Part shown: positions 1 through 10,379 of the stretch, piece by piece
Layout of the letters: the number at the start of each line of letters is the position of its first letter
Position numbering within the stretch: position 1 is the stretch's first letter
Source of the DNA: Symbiodinium natans
Taxonomy: Eukaryota; Sar; Dinophyceae; Suessiales; Symbiodiniaceae
NCBI GenBank assembly: GCA_905221605.1
Contig: CAJNDS010001391.1
Coordinates: forward strand, 322,501-386,500
Length of the DNA: 64,000 bases
Reading direction: 5' to 3'
Position numbers and translations under genes: made by a program
Notes under the pieces: model-generated
What the model was told of the DNA's origin: nothing
The model's database searches: none
The model's input: the letters and a program-made list of their open reading frames with translations, nothing else

Positions 1-890
1 TGACATCGCCTAATTGTTGGGAATCCTGGGGGCTGGAAGGTCTATGCAAAACGGCGTCTTCCTTCACCGGCGCAACGTTGCCTTGAAAACAAAAGTGCCG
101 AAGACTGAGGTTGCCAGCATGGCCCCTTGCAGATGACAGTGTTTCAGGTGAACTGAGGCGCCAGACATCACTTATACAAAGCGAATACGAGGCACACGGG
201 CACCCGTAGTACTTCCACAGCAAATGAGCTTCTTGTTTCCAATTCGTAAGAGGCCCTGAATATATTTCACCAGGCTGCACACACACGGCTGCTTCAATCA
301 CAGCGCTGTGCACATTTGCGGCTGCACTGTAGTGCTGAGCACGCGGCACACGCGTCTAAAGCTCACTTAGACCTTGTTCTCTCAAACGCTCTGTGAACCA
401 TGTGGGTTCCGGCAAATATTGTGGGAGTCTGGCCTTTGTATCTGCACAGCGTTTGCGACGGCATCCATTTGCATAGCCCGCCAGCAAAAGCAACATGTGC
501 CACAACTGTCTGGCTGCCAGACTGCCATGCGCCGCGCGCAAAGCAGGCAACGAAGGATAAACTTCTCCAAGCGAATTGTTCAATTGGTCTGGAAAAGAGC
601 CATGTCTGCAACATCCTGCAAAACTGTCTTGCAAGCAAAACAATTTTACAGAAAACAGGCCCAGAACATTGACTGCCACCGTTCACCTACAAATGCTTTG
701 AAACGTTTGTCGAGCAGCAGTGGCGACAGGCCAGGGACACATGGCAAACACAAGATAAAAATGAAAACCGTAAGCCACCGCTAGAAAGCGGGACTAGATC
801 ATGCGGAGTCAAGAAACAGCTTCTCAAAACCTAGAATCCTAACACTTAAGAGGCTTTTGGAAATCTAACAGTCAGCATAAGGCATGTGAC
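1..890. other. No recognisable gene
   Basis: I see no exon, repeat or RNA gene I can support here. Overlapping open frames on both strands around 356-784 are short and resemble no family known to me. The stretch lies downstream (minus-strand sense) of the copia-like relic and may be its remaining 3' part or flanking DNA. Confidence 0.4.
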
Positions 891-2192
891 TCAACTCGTG
901 GCGCCTTTGCTCCTCAGCCGTGGGTGCTTCCACGAACTTTTCTCACGCAACGGCTCACGCCCATCTGTCTGGAACTCGTGCTGCTGCAGCAGCTCCTGCG
1001 TCTTCAGGTGCTGCTCTATCCTCTGGAGAACAGTCTTCTTGCCCCCTGACTTACCTATCCCAAGGACTTGGCATGCCGTTCTGAGGGTGCTGAGGGTACA
1101 ACCCAAGTGAAGCTCTATGCCATTCACGATTACATGCCCTTGAGCTGGCACATCCTCGGCTTGAACAAGCGGTCCAACGCCTCCACCATCATCACCAGCA
1201 GCAACATTTTCATCGTGCTCATCATGCACTTCAAAATTCATCGCATCATCTGGCACATCGGGAAAATCATCATCGTGCATTGCTGCTGAAGGCATGGCAT
1301 TGGGCACACGAGAGAACAAGCTGTCGATGTTCACGGGATGCACGGAACCGATGGTGATGGTCTGACGGTTTACTGGAGGGGCAATTTCGCAATCTGCTTG
1401 ATCAAGATTTTCCACAAGGCTGTTGACCTCGATCACTTGCCAGCCTGTGGGTCTCTGCTGCAGTGTCGTCCTGTATGCCACCCCTTTGTGCCCAAGTGGG
1501 AGTTACATCAAGGAAGTTTGTGGTGTAATCTCTACGGGCAAAGATGCCGGGTTGGACCTCGACAAAATTATCCGGCAGGCTTAACCAAACATCCCCAACC
1601 GTCAGCGCCATTACAGCTCTGTCGCTCTCTCGATCAGTACACGCTGATACATTCATGATTGTTCAGTGGCGTGCAAAGAATTGTGGCGATAGTGTAACGG
1701 TGCACGGATTGCATTGTCCGGGCTTGTCAAGAAAGGGGTATTGTCGGTATGTATCAGATTCCAACCCCGTTTGAGGAGTTTCCCCACACTAAACAACGGT
1801 TGCGTCACACTCTCTAACAACCACCTTTCCTTGAACTGAACCCCATCTATGTCAAGCACTGCCGTCCTCATCTGTGATCCAGAAATCACACTTCCCTGAG
1901 CATCACGATAGCTGTTGTTCGTGGTGCCCCCAGCAACCCAACATGGCGCCAGGATTCAGGCAGGCACGACTCGTCCTGAGTCATCAATGCGTGCCTTATC
2001 CTCGCCGGTCCATGTTTGCTGACTTCACACTTGCGCACGGCGTTGCATTCGGCGGCAAAGTTGCTCGCATGGGTGCTCAAACACGCAGCTGCACAGGCAG
2101 GCCTGTCACTAGGCATCAAGTTGATACCACGCAGTTCGCCCTCAGGCACGGTCCAGGCACCATCTTCATCTGCATATGACATGTCAAACATC
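891..2192 (-). pseudogene. Copia-like retroelement relic: protease and SAP-like region
   Basis: Minus-strand frames at 1886-2191, 1653-1889, 1402-1656 and 891-1481 read as consecutive pieces of one polyprotein broken by frameshifts. The piece at 1653-1889 has the 'SVTQPLFSVGKLLKRGWN' block that I recall following the aspartic-protease active site in dinoflagellate Ty1/copia-like polyproteins. The expected D-S/T-G is not seen; the matching place around 2100 reads S-D-R. The piece at 891-1481 holds a SAP-like helix pair, with 'LSTLRTACQVLGIGKSGGKK' at about 1010-1070, after an acidic linker. No integrase, RT or LTR was identified downstream. Family assignment rests on recalled motifs, not an alignment. 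Confidence 0.6.
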
Positions 2193-2208
2193 TCAACGCT
2201 GGTGCTCT

Positions 2209-3103
2209 GATTTTTTTTCTCTGGCGCCTCTTTACTACATCAGTAGCACAGGAGGCCGGTCTTGTTGGGCTCGACAAAAAGGGTGAAACAGAGTCAGCGC
2301 ACACAACCCGCCAGACACAACACGAAACCACCAAAGAACAGACACCGAAGAAACAAAGCGAGCAATCGCGCTAAACTACTAGATACCCCACGGACTCAGT
2401 ACTCGAGGTCGTCAATGAAGCCACTGGTGCGACAGCGGTTGGTCAACCCGAGGTCATCAGACGAGGTTCGGATCGCTTAATCGTTGTCAAGGAAAGACAA
2501 CCAACACTCAATGGCGAAAGGATGTTGCAAGTCAGACTTCCAAGGGGGGATGAAAGATGTGCATATGCCCCATGGTGGTCAGCCAGTGGGGACTTAACAG
2601 CAAGAACAATCCAGGCCAGACCGGCCCAGGGCACTCCATGGTGGTCAGCCAGTGGAGTAGCTCCGAGCACAGGGTTCACCAGTCAACTTGGCGCACAAGT
2701 GCCCACCCTCAAAGGTGCCCGCGCACGCCAGGGGGGGGCGAGAGTAGCAGCAGCTACCGATTGCCTGGCGCACAAGGGCCCACCCTCAGAGGTGCCGGCG
2801 CACGGTCAGAGGGGGGGCGAGAGTAGCAGCAGCTACCGATTCCACGGGGAAAGTCCACGGCGAGTTATCAAACCCTTAACGCCACAGGGTTTTAATGACA
2901 CCGAGGGACCTCCCAGTCCAGGCATCTCACACAAGGCTACGCCACTTTGGCACTGGCCTGCGCATCGGCACGCATCAGGTCCCTTCACCCAAACCCGCGA
3001 GGTACGTCGGTAAGGAGATGGGAGGGCTCACATCACCATCATGCAGCCACCAATGCGAATACATTCAGCACCAGCCAAGGCCGTTCACGAGATGGTTCAC
3101 AGT
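2209..3103 (-). mobile_element. Retroposed insertion with A-tail and 16-bp target-site duplication
   Basis: The direct repeat TCAACGCTGGTGCTCT occurs at 2193-2208 and again at 3104-3119, exactly flanking this 895-bp segment. Read on the minus strand, the segment ends in an A8 tract next to the 2193-2208 copy, which is the signature of target-primed retroposition (a SINE or a truncated LINE). It separates the gag and protease parts of the copia-like relic. The last ~90 bp (2211-2300) recur at 3846-3936 and 11774-11870, and much of the rest recurs at 11871-12790. Inside are two 19-bp copies of CATGGTGGTCAGCCAGTGG (2568 and 2637 regions) and a 77-bp tandem repeat. No ORF is recognised. Confidence 0.72.
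2691..2843. repeat. 77-bp tandem repeat, two units
   Basis: Units start at 2691 and 2768 with the shared opening GCGCACAAG and both end in GAGAGTAGCAGCAGCTACCG followed by ATT. They differ by scattered substitutions and a short G-run difference. The repeat is internal to the retroposed insertion. Confidence 0.8.
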
Positions 3104-3527
3104 TCAACGCTGGTGCTCTAAACAACAGGCTGCAACTCGGCTGGTTAGGTGAAGTCACCGCTGCATTGGCAACCGATTGGCACAAACTCACAAAGCTCAA
3201 CCAACTTGGGTCCCTGGTGGGATTGACCATCACACATGAGCACTGCATTGATGCGACCTCTTGGCACATGAACTCCGGGCCTGTCATGTCAATCGCAACA
3301 CGGGCAACACGATGCTGGGTGGTTGCAGTCCCGCAAGTTGAGAAACTGAAGGTCCGAGCGTGCTCACAGTCGTTGCGGTGTCGGAAGGGTGCCCAGACGG
3401 TGCATTCTGGACTGCTTGGACACGCGGTGCACTCCAACATTCACTGGCATAATGACCCTTCTTACCGCAGTTATGACATGCTCCCTTTGCACGCTGGCCT
3501 TTACCTGTGCCTGGGCCTTCTTGGTGG

Positions 3528-3660
3528 GAACCTTTGCCTTTGGGCTGCTTCTCCTTGCCTTTGCCTTTGGGATGCCTCTCCTTGCCTTTGCCTTTGGGAT
3601 GCCTCTCCTTGTCTTTGCCTTTGGGATGCCTCTCCTTCCCTTTGCCTTTGGATGCCTCTC
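3528..3660 (-). repeat. 27-bp coding minisatellite in gag
   Basis: About four to five imperfect 27-bp units, each with TTTGGGATGCCTCTCCTTG on the plus strand. On the minus strand they encode iterations of R-R-G-I-P-K-A-K-A, giving a strongly basic linker just before the zinc knuckle, as expected for nucleic-acid binding by gag. Confidence 0.75.
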
Positions 3661-3845
3661 CTTGTCCTTGCGAATTAACGCATCCACTTCCATGGGCACT
3701 GGCGATTGCTCTTGCCCGGCACTTGACGCCATGGGCACCACACCCAAAGCCTGGTGCATCTTCGCTGAGGTCCAGGAGGTGGTTGTCACCTCATAGCCCA
3801 GGACGTAATCCTTGATGCTTTGGTATGTGCTAGCTTCAGACATTT

Positions 3846-3936
3846 GCGCTGACTCTGTTTCACCCTTTTTGTCGAGCCCAACAAGACCGGCCTACTGTGC
3901 TACTGATGTAGTAAAGAGGCGCCAGAGGAAAAAAAA
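3846..3936 (+). mobile_element. Short A-tailed interspersed repeat inside gag relic
   Basis: This ~90-bp segment is the reverse complement of 2211-2300 with few differences, starts at GCGCTGACTCTG and ends in A8. A third copy lies at 11774-11870 on the opposite strand with a T13 tract. A shared 3' end plus A-tail fits a SINE-like family; GTCGAGCCC inside resembles a tRNA B-box, but I cannot trace a tRNA. No clean target-site duplication is visible here, and gag sequence is missing at the site. Confidence 0.55.
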
Positions 3937-4631
3937 TCGGAACTTGGTTCGTGGCGCAAACGTGTTTGTCAGGACTCTCCAAACCTCCAGCCACTCTTGT
4001 CAGGCACTTGGCGAAGGATTGCTTTAGGCTTTGCACGCAGAACACTGCAAGGATTGCAAACAACCGCTGGGATCTCGCGAGCGGGCTGCGTCGGCTGTGC
4101 TCAGATCCACCGGCGTGTTGAGGTTTTCTTCTACGATCTTGAGGTCCGTTTCGTACTCATGATCCGCGAAGACTAGCCAAGTTCGAAAGCTATGACTCCA
4201 TTCAGCCCACTGAGCAACATCATTGTCACGCACAGCACTACCACAACTCCGAAGGGCGATTCAGGATCTTATTTGCATCGGCCTTCTGTACCGCTCGAAC
4301 TTGAGGGCCTGGCAACGGCTGCTTGAGCAGCCTGTGCTGCAGCTTGGGCCGTCCTGACCATCTGTGCCATCAGCATTTGCATCTGGGCCATGTCAAACTG
4401 TCCTGCTGCAGGGCTGCCTGATGGCAGACTCACAGTCAGTGCCACGCAACAACAAGTGAAGCTCGTCGGCTTCAAGATCTCTCTCAAACGACGAGCTCTC
4501 TTCTTGCGGGTGCAGATGTGCAAGCTGCGTGCTCTCAGATACACAACTGTCGGCAACCTCTTCAGCCCCGTACACAATGAAAGCCCCCTGAGATCTCCCT
4601 GACTAAGACACTTAAGTCCAAACTGCCACAT

Positions 4632-6235
4632 CTAAGGCACGGAGTGCAGTTGCTTGAGACGCTAATGCTTCCTGATATCCACAAAGGATCTGATCCCAAG
4701 AGACTTGCGACCTATTCTCAGATTTGGGCTTGCGAATCAACTGCTCAACGTCGAAGCTATGCAACCTTTCCTTGAGAAGCTCAGTCGACTTCTGGGTTGT
4801 CGTCTTGCTCAGGCACGCAATGGCCGGTCGGCCCCGAGAACTGCAAGGTACGGGTCCCTGATTCTTTCTGTTTGGCGGACAGTCCAGTTTGGTTTTGGTG
4901 CGCCCGCTTTGCGATATGCACAAGGCGGCCTTGTTGAGCACGTGAAGAACGCCCTTGCCTCAAGGCCACAAGCACCCTGCACACCCGGGCTGGCCCTACG
5001 CTCAGGTCAGGGTACATTCAGTTTTTCACTGCAAGAGGGTTTGACACCCTTCCCTGTCACCGAGCCCTCATCTCCAATTACGTCAAGGCCATGACATCAG
5101 CAGCCCCACATCTTCCAAGTTATTCTTGATTGCACTTAAGAAGATTTTTCTCGACCCTTGCCGGCTTCCACACAACCGCAGGGTTTTTCCCGAATTATCC
5201 TCTACGGTCGTCTTACAGTTTAGCAATGCAGAATGTGACGTGCCTGCAGCTGGACAAGATCCCTGCAATGGCGACCCTTGAGGTTTCCTTGAATGTTTGG
5301 CCGAACGAACCAAGACCAGTGTTAGCTTGGCTCGCAAGGTCAGAGCACTTCCAAAAGTCATCCCGCTGCTGTGCTTAAGCGAGACATCCTGGATTCCCGT
5401 CTGGCTCAAGGTGCGAAGCAAGGGACTTTTTCGGAGAGACATGTTTCCAGAAACCTCCTTCTGCTGTCTGCCCCTGCACGGTGGCTGGATTCCATTGGGT
5501 TCGGAATCTCTTGAAGAACACTGTACTCTTCTATCGTGGATGAGCAAGCTAAGGATGACCTTTTCCGCCCCGATGTTACTTGAAGTGGCATGCTCGTGAA
5601 CTCTGGCGCGGAGCCGGACCTTCCGGAAAGAGGTTCCGAGAGAGTCTCAAGCCTGTGCACAGCGACTCCAGCCTAAGGTTGGCAATGCTCCACCATTCCT
5701 TTGCGCAAGCTGCCATTTGAAAGCAGGCACCCATTCCGTCTTAATAGAGTGGCGTGAAGCGCGGGCAGAAATCCAAAACTCTCTGAAAGGTTTGGAAACC
5801 TTGCTGCTCGGGTCATTGGCAAAGGGTCCTTACTGTCCATCTGACCTTTGGCAACTGGAGCAGCATGCCGTGCCTTTTTTAACTGTGATTGGCTCCGTTG
5901 CTGGGCTCAGCCGACGAAGAAGATGCCGGGGCCACGGACGAGGAGGGTGCAGCCGATGCCGTGGCTGGCCATTGATGATGACCCCTGAGATTCCGATACC
6001 CGCTTCGCTCGGCACAGGTTCTCTCGCTGCATCCACAAGGTTCTCAAGGAAGGGGGGAACAAGCTGCGGCCGCAACGTGTCCCACAACATGGAGCTCCTG
6101 AGTGAGAGGCCGGCTTTCCTGCACCCCGTGTGCGCTACTTGTTTTAGTAATCTTTAGGTCAATGTGCCAGTTTTGCATGACGATCGGACGTGAGCCAAAA
6201 GGTGGACGGGCGAGCTTGGAGGTCATACTTGGCAC
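4632..6235. other. No clear gene; broken minus-strand frames
   Basis: Minus-strand frames at 4612-4941, 5083-5547, 5406-5660 and 5830-6090 could be decayed upstream parts of the retroelement, but I recognise no domain in them. No LTR pair was found. Treat as unannotated. Confidence 0.35.
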
Positions 6236-6835
6236 ATGCTCCCATTCACTTTGGGGCCAAATGTGGGCCGGGCCAGCAGCATTTACTGCATGTGTTGTAT
6301 GCCTTTTAGCTCCCGGTCGTTTTCCAGGCACACAGATGCTCTTTTCTTCGTGCCCACGCGGGCCGTGCCAAATGTGGGCACTCGGCAATCGTCTTGTGTG
6401 TTGCATGCCCCCAGATGTCTTGGCGCGGTCATTTCAAAATGCTTTTCTCTAGGACTTCGTCGCACGTGTTGTATGCCTCTGAACTCTGCCTGTCTGGGCA
6501 TGGATCTTTCGGAATGCATCCCGGGCCAACGTGGGCCTTGCCGATGTGGGCACTCTGCGCCACGGACACTCTTGTGTTCGTGCCAGTGCGGGCCGTGCCA
6601 AATGTGGGCACTCGACAGTCTTCTCATGTGTTGTATGCCCTCGGATGTCGTGGCCCCATCATTTCGAAATGCTTTTCTCTCGAACTTCGACGCACGTGTT
6701 GTATGTCCCTGGACTCTGCCTGCCCGCGCGTGGATTTTTGGGCGATGCTTGTTTTCGCATCCCGGGCCAATGTGGGCCTTGCCAATGTGGGCACTCAGTG
6801 CTAGCAGCATGTGTTCTACGCCCTCTAGTTCTTAA
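6236..6835. repeat. 230-bp tandem repeats (two units plus partial)
   Basis: The string GGCCGTGCCAAATGTGGGCA starts at 6361 and again at 6591, giving a 230-bp period. Each unit carries a TGTTGTATGCC-like motif, an ATGCTTTTCTCT block and a CCCGGGCCAA(T/C)GTGGGCCTTGCC block. A degenerate partial unit occupies about 6236-6360. The repeat abuts the start of the plus-strand gag-like relic, so it may belong to that element's 5' end. Confidence 0.75.
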
Positions 6836-7293
6836 CGTGCCGGCAAATGTGTGCCGCGGCTCATTTGAGCCTGAGTCATGTCCCGCGTCTCATGGCTTTT
6901 GCATGAGTTCATACATGCACGAGTGTCGCTTTCAACGTGGCGATGTGCTCGTTGCAGTTTTGCTCAGGATGGCGGTAGCTGATAGCACTGCAGTGTTCAA
7001 GGCCCGGGCACTGGCCTGCGGCCTAGCAGGCGATGATTATGACAAGTTCAAATCTGCTGGCCTCGACACGATGGCGCTGTTCGCCTTTTCCTGCAACTAT
7101 GCGCCCGGGGCCTCCGATGAAAAACCTCTCACTGACCTTATCGCCAAACTTTTGGGGGGTGTTCCCACTGTGAAACAGCTGGCGAGCGCTCGCCGGCTCT
7201 TCGCTGAGAGCGACTCAGCCATCGCCAGTGACATCAAGAGCCAGGTCGAGTCCACCGACGAGACCTCGGCTCAAGGAACAACAGCAGCGCATT

Positions 7294-8604
7294 ACTGTGG
7301 AGGCCCGTCCTGGCGAAGCCAGAATTGCTTGTGTTTTGCGGCCCTGAAAGCGGGGCCGCCCGACTTCCCCATAACTTGGGCTTCGTCCTGGCAATGCTGC
7401 TGGCCCGCCAGTTGAGCTGCAGGTCTTTGTTGGTGTTTTCTGTGGATAGGAGTCACGCTTCAAGCTCTGGAGTTGACCAACGTGGCGTCAACGTTTTCTG
7501 CGGCTGCGCAGAGTCGTTTGCTAGACATTGCAGAATGAAAGTTTTTTTGGCAGGCTTGGGCTTTGAACAGCAAAGATATTTAAGCGTGTTGCAGGCCCGT
7601 TTTAAGTTGCCATGCGCCCAATGAAGAAGAAGATTTTGGGGACGGGCGACGTCCCCAGCGACAGGGTTGTGCGCGTGGGTTTGGAGTGGGTTTGACCGTG
7701 TTTTGAAGGGACTGAGAATAGCGGGTGGGTTTGGGGTGGGTTCAGCGTGGGTTTGGGGTGGGTTTGGCTGGGTTTGACCATGCTTTGAATGGACTGGGGT
7801 GCGTTTGACCGTGTTTTGAATGGACTCGGGGTGGGTTGGACCTGTTTAGAAGGGGTGCGGGTGGGTGGGGTGGGTTTGGCCGTGTTTTGAAGGTGGGATG
7901 GCTTTGGGGTGGTTTTGACCACGCTTTGACGGGGCTGGAAGGCGCTGAGGGTAGCTTTCGGGTGGGCTTGGGGTGGGCTTGGGCGGGTTTGACCATGCTA
8001 TGAAGGGGCTGGGTTGGGTGTGACCTCTTTTGAAAGGGTTGGGGTGAGGGGGGGCTGACTGTGTTTTGAAGAGGCTGGGAAGGGGGCTTGATTTCCACAG
8101 CAAGTGCTAGGAGACCGAGTTCCTGCCTCGGCTTAACCTGCTTGAGAACATAGCGAAGGTCACTTTCCTGCTGCGTGGTGGAGGCCCTCCACCCCCGTAG
8201 AGTCTTAGCAAAACGGACCAAGGCGAGCTGCCCGCGAACGGCGGAGTCGTTGTGTTCCCGAATTAAAAAACATTGTTTTGTTATTCCGGGAAGCCTAGGA
8301 CTCCACGGCACTCTATTGGTAAATTGCAATTTGCGAGGACTCCGCCGACTCCGCCGAGGCTTGTCACGCCGACTCCGCCAGAGCTACAGAAGTAGGTGCC
8401 CCTCTAATCTTGATTAGCGACGCCGCGTAAGTGGGCAGGGGTAGAGTTGCGGGAAGAGCACGTGACTATTAGCTGGAAGTGTATCAGATAGTAGAAGCAG
8501 AAGGCCGTGTGCGCGTGAGGCTTGCAGCTGTGATTCTGTGACCTCCAAATCTGGGGTCGGAAAATCTAGGCAATTCTGGCTTCGGGTGTGTGGGCCTCCC
8601 CTGT
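7294..8604. mobile_element. 1.3-kb element with terminal inverted repeats, copy 1
   Basis: The left end ACTGTGGAGGCCC... and the reverse complement of the right end ACAGGGGAGGCCC... align over ~50 bp, sharing GAGGCCC, CGAAGCCAGAATTGC and part of the next T-rich block, so the ends are imperfect terminal inverted repeats. No transposase is encoded; the interior is mostly a G-rich minisatellite. It is near-identical to 9050-10379 in the same orientation. A non-autonomous DNA transposon is the simplest reading. Confidence 0.68.
7660..8090. repeat. G/T-rich minisatellite, copy 1
   Basis: Degenerate iterations of GGGTTTGACC(A/G)TG(C/T)TTTGAA followed by a G-rich spacer, roughly 25-40 bp per unit. 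Plus-strand frames from this tract give Gly/Trp/Phe-rich and minus-strand frames Pro/Ser-rich low-complexity peptides that should not be taken as genes. The strand asymmetry makes structured G-rich single strands possible. Confidence 0.75.
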
Positions 8605-9049
8605 GCAAGTTTCTCTCATGTTGATCACTTCCACAAGAAAGCTGCCTGCGGAGGTCGTGGTTCTCAGTAATTGCTCTTTCCACGTTGAGTGCTTGTCTGT
8701 GGGCCAGAGTCGCCTGAGTGTAGCAGTCTGGAAAGCGCCAAAAATAGAAGAATTCGCGGCCCCAAAACTGGGGCCGCCAAACGGCCCCAATTTTGGGGTC
8801 GCAGTTTCACCCCCCCCAATCTAGTTCCAAATTGTACTGCGGGAGCTGGGTCCATTTCGCGGCCCCATTTTTGGGGCCGCGAGACGGCCCATTTTTTTGG
8901 CCCTTGAATTTGAGCCTGTGGGCGCAAGCAACCCGATCGCGCCTGCTCTTTTTCTAGTAACTTTGGGCAGCGTCGCCCTGAGCGTGCGGGGGCTTGTCCG
9001 AATCAGCTGCACGCTCGTCTTTGCAATGCTGCAGTGAGGCAGAACTGCA
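8605..9049. other. Spacer between the two elements, with GC-rich palindromes
   Basis: Unique relative to the flanking copies. It carries perfect or near-perfect hairpins at 8756-8777 (GCGGCCCC...GGGGCCGC) and 8858-8881 (CGCGGCCCC...GGGGCCGCG), plus CCCCAATTTTGGGG at 8785-8798. The first resembles the GCGGCCCTGAAAGCGGGGCCGC block inside the elements (near 7340 and 9096), so the spacer may be a diverged piece of the same family. No gene seen. Confidence 0.55.
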
Positions 9050-10379
9050 ACTGTGGAGGCCCGTCCTGGCGAAGCCAGAATTGCTTGTGTTTTGCGGCCC
9101 TGAAAGCGGGGCCGCCCGACTTCCCCATAACTTGGGCTTCGTCCTGGCAATGCTGCTGGCCCGCCAGTTGAGCTGCAGGTCTTTGTTGGTGTTTTCTGTG
9201 GATAGGAGTCACGCTTCAAGCTCTGGAGTTGACCAACGTGGCGTCAACGTTTTCTGCGGCTGCGCAGAGTCGTTTGCTAGACATTGCAGAATGAAAGTTT
9301 TTTTGGCAGGCTTGGGCTTTGAACAGCAAAGATATTTAAGCGTGTTGCAGGCCCGTTTTAAGTTGCCATGCGCCCAATGAAGAAGAAGATTTTGGGGACG
9401 GGCGACGTCCCCAGCGACAGGGTTGTGCGCGTGGGTTTGGAGTGGGTTTGACCGTGTTTTGAAGGGACTGAGAATAGCGGGTGGGTTTGGGGTGGGTTCA
9501 GCGTGGGTTTGGGGTGGGTTTGGCTGGGTTTGACCATGCTTTGAATGGACTGGGGTGCGTTTGACCGTGTTTTGAATGGACTCGGGTGGGTTGGACCTGT
9601 TTAGAAGGGGTGCGGGTGGGTGGGGTGGGTTTGACCGTGTTTTGAAGGTGGGATGGCTTTGGGGTGGTTTTGACCATGCTTTGACGGGGCTGGATGGGTT
9701 TGACCATGTTTTGAAGGCGCTGAGGGTAGCTTTCGGGTGGGCTTGGGGTGGGCTTGGGCGGGTTTGACCATGCTATGAAGGGGCTGGGTTGGGTGTGACC
9801 TCTTTTGAAAGGGTTGGGGTAAGGGGGGGCTGACTGTGTTTTGAAGAGGCTGGGAAGGGGGCTTGATTTCCACAGCAAGTGCTAGGAGACCGAGTTCCTG
9901 CCTCGGCTTAACCTGCTTGAGAACATAGCGAAGGTCACTTTCCTGCTGCGTGGTGGAGGCCCTCCACCCCCGTAGAGTCTTAGCAAAACGGACCAAGGCG
10001 AGCTGCCCGCGAACGGCGGAGTCGTTGTGTTCCCGAATTAAAAAACATTGTTTTGTTATTCCGGGAAGCCTAGGACTCCACGGCACTCTATTGGTAAATT
10101 GCAATTTGCGAGGACTCCGCCGACTCCGCCGAGGCTTGTCACGCCGACTCCGCCAGAGCTACAGAAGTAGGTGCCCCTCTAATCTTGATTAGCGACGCCG
10201 CGTAAGTGGGCAGGGGTCGAGTTGCGGGAAGAGCACGTGACTATTAGCTGGAAGTGTATCAGATAGTAGAAGCAGAAGGCCGTGTGCGTGTGAGGCTTGC
10301 AGCTGTGATTCTGTGACCTCCAAATCTGGGGTCGGAAAATCTAGGCAATTCTGGCTTCGGGTGTGTGGGCCTCCCCTGT
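9050..10379. mobile_element. 1.3-kb element with terminal inverted repeats, copy 2
   Basis: Direct repeat of 7294-8604 with only scattered substitutions and one ~20-bp insertion in the minisatellite (around 9690-9712, an extra GGGTTTGACCATGTTTTG-type unit). Both ends match copy 1, and the right end falls exactly where the gag-like reading frame resumes at 10380. The two copies plus the 445-bp spacer therefore behave as one composite insertion. Confidence 0.68.

Larger units (their letters stand above)
3120..4631 (-). pseudogene. Copia-like retroelement relic: gag with CCHC zinc knuckle
   Basis: Read from 4631 downward: a Q/A-rich N-terminal part (about 4270-4400), a gag core (4024-4233, with 'EWSHSFRTWLVFADHEYE'), then after an interruption a C-terminal gag part (3364-3843) with 'TYQSIKDYVLGYE' and 'PVPMEVDAL', a basic repeat, and a zinc knuckle at 3437-3481. 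The knuckle reads C-H-N-C-G-K-K-G-H-Y-A-S-E-C, a perfect C-x2-C-x4-H-x4-C. Frameshifts separate the parts: the knuckle is in a different frame from the basic repeat. About 70 residues expected between the core and C-terminal part are missing where the 3846-3936 repeat sits. This is a retrotransposon nucleocapsid relic, unlikely to be expressed intact. Confidence 0.65.

Noticed and set aside
2211-3936. 2211-2300 and 3846-3936 as terminal inverted repeats of a 1.7-kb DNA transposon
   Set aside because: The 16-bp target-site duplication ends at 3119, gag sequence lies between 3120 and 3845, and a third copy exists at 11774; they are separate A-tailed insertions.
5396-5406. Relict spliced-leader fragments such as CTGGCTCAAG (also near 20535, 56137, 62827)
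   Set aside because: Matches of 9-10 bases ending in a common hexamer, without the upstream part of the leader; expected by chance in 64 kb.
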